Assembly (NCBI RefSeq): GCF_014851395.1
Contig: NW_024040928.1
Location: 9,611,728-9,675,727, forward strand
Reading direction: 5' to 3'
Source: Micropterus salmoides
Lineage: Eukaryota; Chordata; Actinopteri; Centrarchiformes; Centrarchidae
DNA length: 64,000 bases
Shown here: positions 62,401-64,000 of the stretch, one piece after another
Position numbering within the stretch: the first letter of the stretch is position 1
How the letters are laid out: every line of letters starts with the position of its first letter
Made by a program: the position numbers and the translations under genes
The notes under the pieces: model-generated
What the model was told of the DNA's origin: nothing
Databases searched by the model: none
The model's input: only the letters and a program-made list of their open reading frames with translations

Positions 62401-64000
62401 GGTGATATTAAAGAAACTGGATGTTGATTGCAGCTAAACTACACTAGTGGTGCAACATTGTAAGAGCAGACATTACATGTCATTACATACTTGCTGTGAT
62501 GTTAATGTTTTAGCACAACATTTTTATAGTCTTTAAGACTTTGTTTTCTAAATAGGTCACCTCTGACATGAAGAACAGAGTAATTATAATCTAAATGTTG
62601 CTATTGTTAGGAAAACATTACTTATCTACAGTAATAATTAGTTCATTTTCTTTTCTTTCCCTTGATTTGAACACCTACACAGTTATTATCAGTGCTGTGC
62701 ATTGCAGCTGTGGTGTAAAAAAAATCTACAACATCTTTATACAAATATATACAGCTGTAGCAAAATGCAAAACACTGGCTTTCACATGGTTGAAGTTAGT
62801 CCGGAACAAACCCATTTCATTGTCACATTTCATTATCATGGTGTCGTGCTGAGTCTGATCCCAGCCGTACAGCCTGGAGGGAGCGGAACAGCAGGGTTGT
62901 CTGATGGGGGGGAAGTGGGGGAGAGGAGGCTACTAGGCTATAGGGAGGACTTGATTGTACTCTGGCATCCACAGAATGACATTATAGCTGTGTGGTTTCA
63001 TGATAATAATAATCTTCAGAGCAGCTGTATAAACATTTAACTGACATCCACTCCCTGGGCATGCAGTATGTATCTTTAACTTCTACTAGGGCCAGTCTGA
63101 TGCAACTATTCATTTCTCCGCCCATCTCTCTCCCTCTCTTTTTCTCTCTCTCTCTGTCTGCCTGAGATCCATGATCCATGTTAGTATTTGCTGTAAATGT
63201 CAATGGAAAATGAATGTTCACATCACATTAAGCTCTCAACATTTGAAGGAAAAGCACATAATGTTACATGCACAGGCGTAGCAAGATGATTAACTGTGTT
63301 GACTCGCACAGAGCTACGACAGTTGTCTTGCTTCATTCACTTTGAAAAACTGGGAAACAGTTTTCAAAAATTTGGGACTCAACAGAGGCCAATAAATTTA
63401 GACAAACCCTTGCTCTGGCCCCTCACAATGTAGCCTATTTCCTGGTAACATTTGTCTTAATTCGTGGCAGTTTGTGTAAATATTTATGTCACTAAACTAA
63501 CTGTTCTGTATACAGTAAGCCCCCCAATCTTCCCTGGAATGTGATTTAATTGGCGGTTTCCTCTGTTTATCCTGTTTCATACGATTATGGGCGAGCTTAC
63601 TGTAATGAATAATCAGGTACATAAAATGTGGCCTTAAATTAAATGTCTTCCTTAAAGGAAATCAAATGAAGGTTAATACCTGTTTCATGCCCCCTGTCTG
63701 TAATTCACATTCTCTCATCACATGCCAGATTATCATTATGTGTCATTTGTAATACAATAAACAGACTCCAGATGGCTTGGATTCTATTGAATATACACAG
63801 AGCTACAGAAGCTATGGGGAGAGCTGCTGGATTTCACTGTGTAGTCACTTTGCCTCAGACAGCCAGGCCAGCTCTCTTCCAGAAGCCAGGATATTATATC
63901 CTGCAAACGTGCTTACTCAGTCTCATAATGTAAGACATGTACATGAGGACAACAATTAAAATGCTTCAGGGATTGGAGATTAGTGTGTGTTTTGTCAGTT

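Larger units (their letters stand above)
56200..64000. other. Intergenic sequence beyond the bmp2 promoter
   Basis: No gene was recognised in 7.8 kb. Simple repeats are a (TG)n/TCTG tract at about 59829-59866, an (AG)n tract at 61037-61071 and a (TC)n tract at about 63127-63158. Low-copy, complex sequence around 57080-57570 and 63470-63780 resembles regulatory DNA. The direct repeat 'gctgcgcattttgctgcgcattttgctgct' at about 62181-62210 is a short tandem duplication. Confidence 0.45.

Noticed and set aside
1..64000. CRISPR arrays, phage or bacterial operons
   Set aside because: No regularly spaced direct repeats with unique spacers were found, and all supported genes are spliced vertebrate genes.

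Overview
This is a nuclear genomic window from a ray-finned (teleost-type) fish. The evidence is intron-rich genes with GT-AG splicing, proteins that read as vertebrate orthologues, many CA/TC/TA microsatellites, and fish-type dispersed repeats (a Tc1-like relic, hAT-like inverted-repeat elements, a retroposon tail). There is no bacterial, phage or CRISPR content. Gene models were built by hand from exon similarity to vertebrate proteins I know, plus splice sites and phase. All four keep reading frame across every junction.

Layout. 1-1500: a decayed Tc1/mariner-like element, then the chgb promoter region. 1721-6097 (+): chgb, secretogranin-1, seven coding exons, 703 aa, with a large central array of repeated SQE-W / RYHQRRHKR modules. 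6929-15420 (-): trmt6, the non-catalytic subunit of the tRNA m1A58 methyltransferase, twelve exons, 471 aa, with transposon insertions in introns 7 and 9. 17352-24669 (-): fermt1 (kindlin-1), fifteen coding exons, 663 aa. 24673-50040: a 25-kb stretch without a recognised protein gene. It holds a possible fermt1 5' exon, a nested transposon of about 2.5 kb, a retroposon copy, microsatellites, candidate conserved non-coding blocks and one exon-like segment at 40834-40964 (-). 50426-54822 (-): bmp2, two coding exons, 422 aa, with a 3'UTR block resembling the mammalian BMP2 3'UTR and a probable non-coding first exon near 55685-56100. 56200-64000: intergenic, with repeats and microsatellites.

The order chgb-trmt6-fermt1-bmp2 matches human 20p12. 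However, mcm8, crls1 and lrrn4, which lie between TRMT6 and FERMT1 in human, are absent, and bmp2 points the opposite way relative to fermt1. The four genes do not form a pathway (granule protein, tRNA modification, integrin activation, morphogen), so the linkage is inherited synteny. No clearly new system was found. The points most worth checking are the chgb module array, the bmp2 3'UTR block, the palindrome cluster in the bmp2 intron and the orphan exon-like segment at 40.9 kb.
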